13,352 nt of DNA from an uncultured Eubacteriales bacterium (GTDB lineage Bacteria > Bacillota > Clostridia > Christensenellales > Aristaeellaceae). A program made the translations under genes and the position numbers. Below are positions 13,261 to 13,352 of this stretch, piece after piece. Each line of letters starts with the position of its first letter. Position 1 is the stretch's first letter. The DNA is taken from NCBI GenBank assembly GCA_902796115.1, contig CADBNX010000007.1:1-13352 (forward strand), written 5' to 3'. Below the pieces are notes generated by a model. The model worked only from the letters and a program-made list of their open reading frames with translations, did not search any database and was not told where the DNA came from.

Positions 13261-13352
13261 GTGAGTCCGTTTGTGCTGCTGCTGTTTTCCATTGTACTGG
13301 CCGTATCCAACAACCTGCTGCTGCACACCCTGTCCGGAAAGCGGCGGCTGTC
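13261..13352 (+). CDS. Membrane protein, N-terminal 30 residues (3' end outside window)
   Basis: The frame opens at GTG 13261, with AAAGGAG (13245-13251) 9 bases upstream, and runs off the window. The visible residues are a hydrophobic helix (PFVLLLFSIVLAVSNNLLLH) followed by the basic turn SGKRRL, as in the first membrane span of a multi-pass protein. A transporter of the DMT/EamA or a similar class is possible, but too little is present to name a family. It has its own promoter about 70 bases upstream and so is probably not part of the peptidase operon. Confidence 0.6.
   Translation, partial: MSPFVLLLFSIVLAVSNNLLLHTLSGKRRL

Noticed and set aside
11002..13326. A 774-codon open frame on the minus strand opposite the peptidase, propeller and acetyltransferase genes
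   Set aside because: It spans three well-supported genes and their gaps, has low-complexity Arg/Ala/His/Gln-rich content and no recognisable domain. GC-rich codon use in the real genes removes stop codons from the opposite frame.
1..13352. CRISPR arrays, tRNA or rRNA genes, insertion sequences, integrases
   Set aside because: No regularly spaced direct repeats, no tRNA-like cloverleaf or rRNA signature, and no transposase or recombinase motif was seen in any frame.

Overview
The window looks like chromosome from a mid-GC, gut- or rumen-type member of the Bacillota (class Clostridia). The evidence is strong AGGAGG-type ribosome binding sites before almost every gene, promoters of the TG-n-TATAAT (extended -10) type, an LplB/LplC/LplA-type sugar uptake operon without its own ATPase, and a membrane-anchored AraC regulator. 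The lineage assignment is inference; there is no rRNA or marker gene here.

Layout. Bases 1-2780 (+) hold the 3' end of an FAD-dependent oxidoreductase and a GH42-like glycosidase. A 142-base gap then carries an extended -10 promoter and two TCCGGA palindromes. From 2923 to 6470 (+) lie two CUT1 permeases and a solute-binding protein, followed by a stable GAAA-loop hairpin and a membrane-bound AraC-type regulator (6552-8417, +). Together these read as one carbohydrate-utilisation locus: the glycosidase and oxidoreductase process the sugar, the transporter imports it, and the two-pass sensor/regulator responds to an extracytoplasmic signal. GC content steps up sharply between the binding protein and the regulator.

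A hipBA-type toxin-antitoxin pair (9800 down to 8423, - strand) sits tail-to-tail against the regulator with only 5 bases between stop codons. The regulator's likely terminator lies inside the 3' end of hipA. hipBA is transcribed divergently from the next operon. The shared 206-base spacer contains both promoters and several inverted repeats, one of them (GGAT-N8-ATCC) well placed to be the HipB operator.

Bases 10007-13110 (+) are a tight three-gene, GC-rich operon: a leaderless M28-family zinc aminopeptidase with complete metal ligands, a five-bladed-propeller glycosidase-like protein with a C-terminal beta-sandwich, and a GNAT acetyltransferase with a degenerate acetyl-CoA loop. Their joint role is not known to me. 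A new promoter then leads into the first 30 codons of a membrane protein cut by the window end.

I found no RNA genes, CRISPR arrays, insertion sequences or attachment sites, and no gene-free stretch longer than about 210 bases. Nothing here is clearly a new defence or mobile system. The least explained parts are the peptidase/propeller/acetyltransferase operon and the regulatory palindromes.
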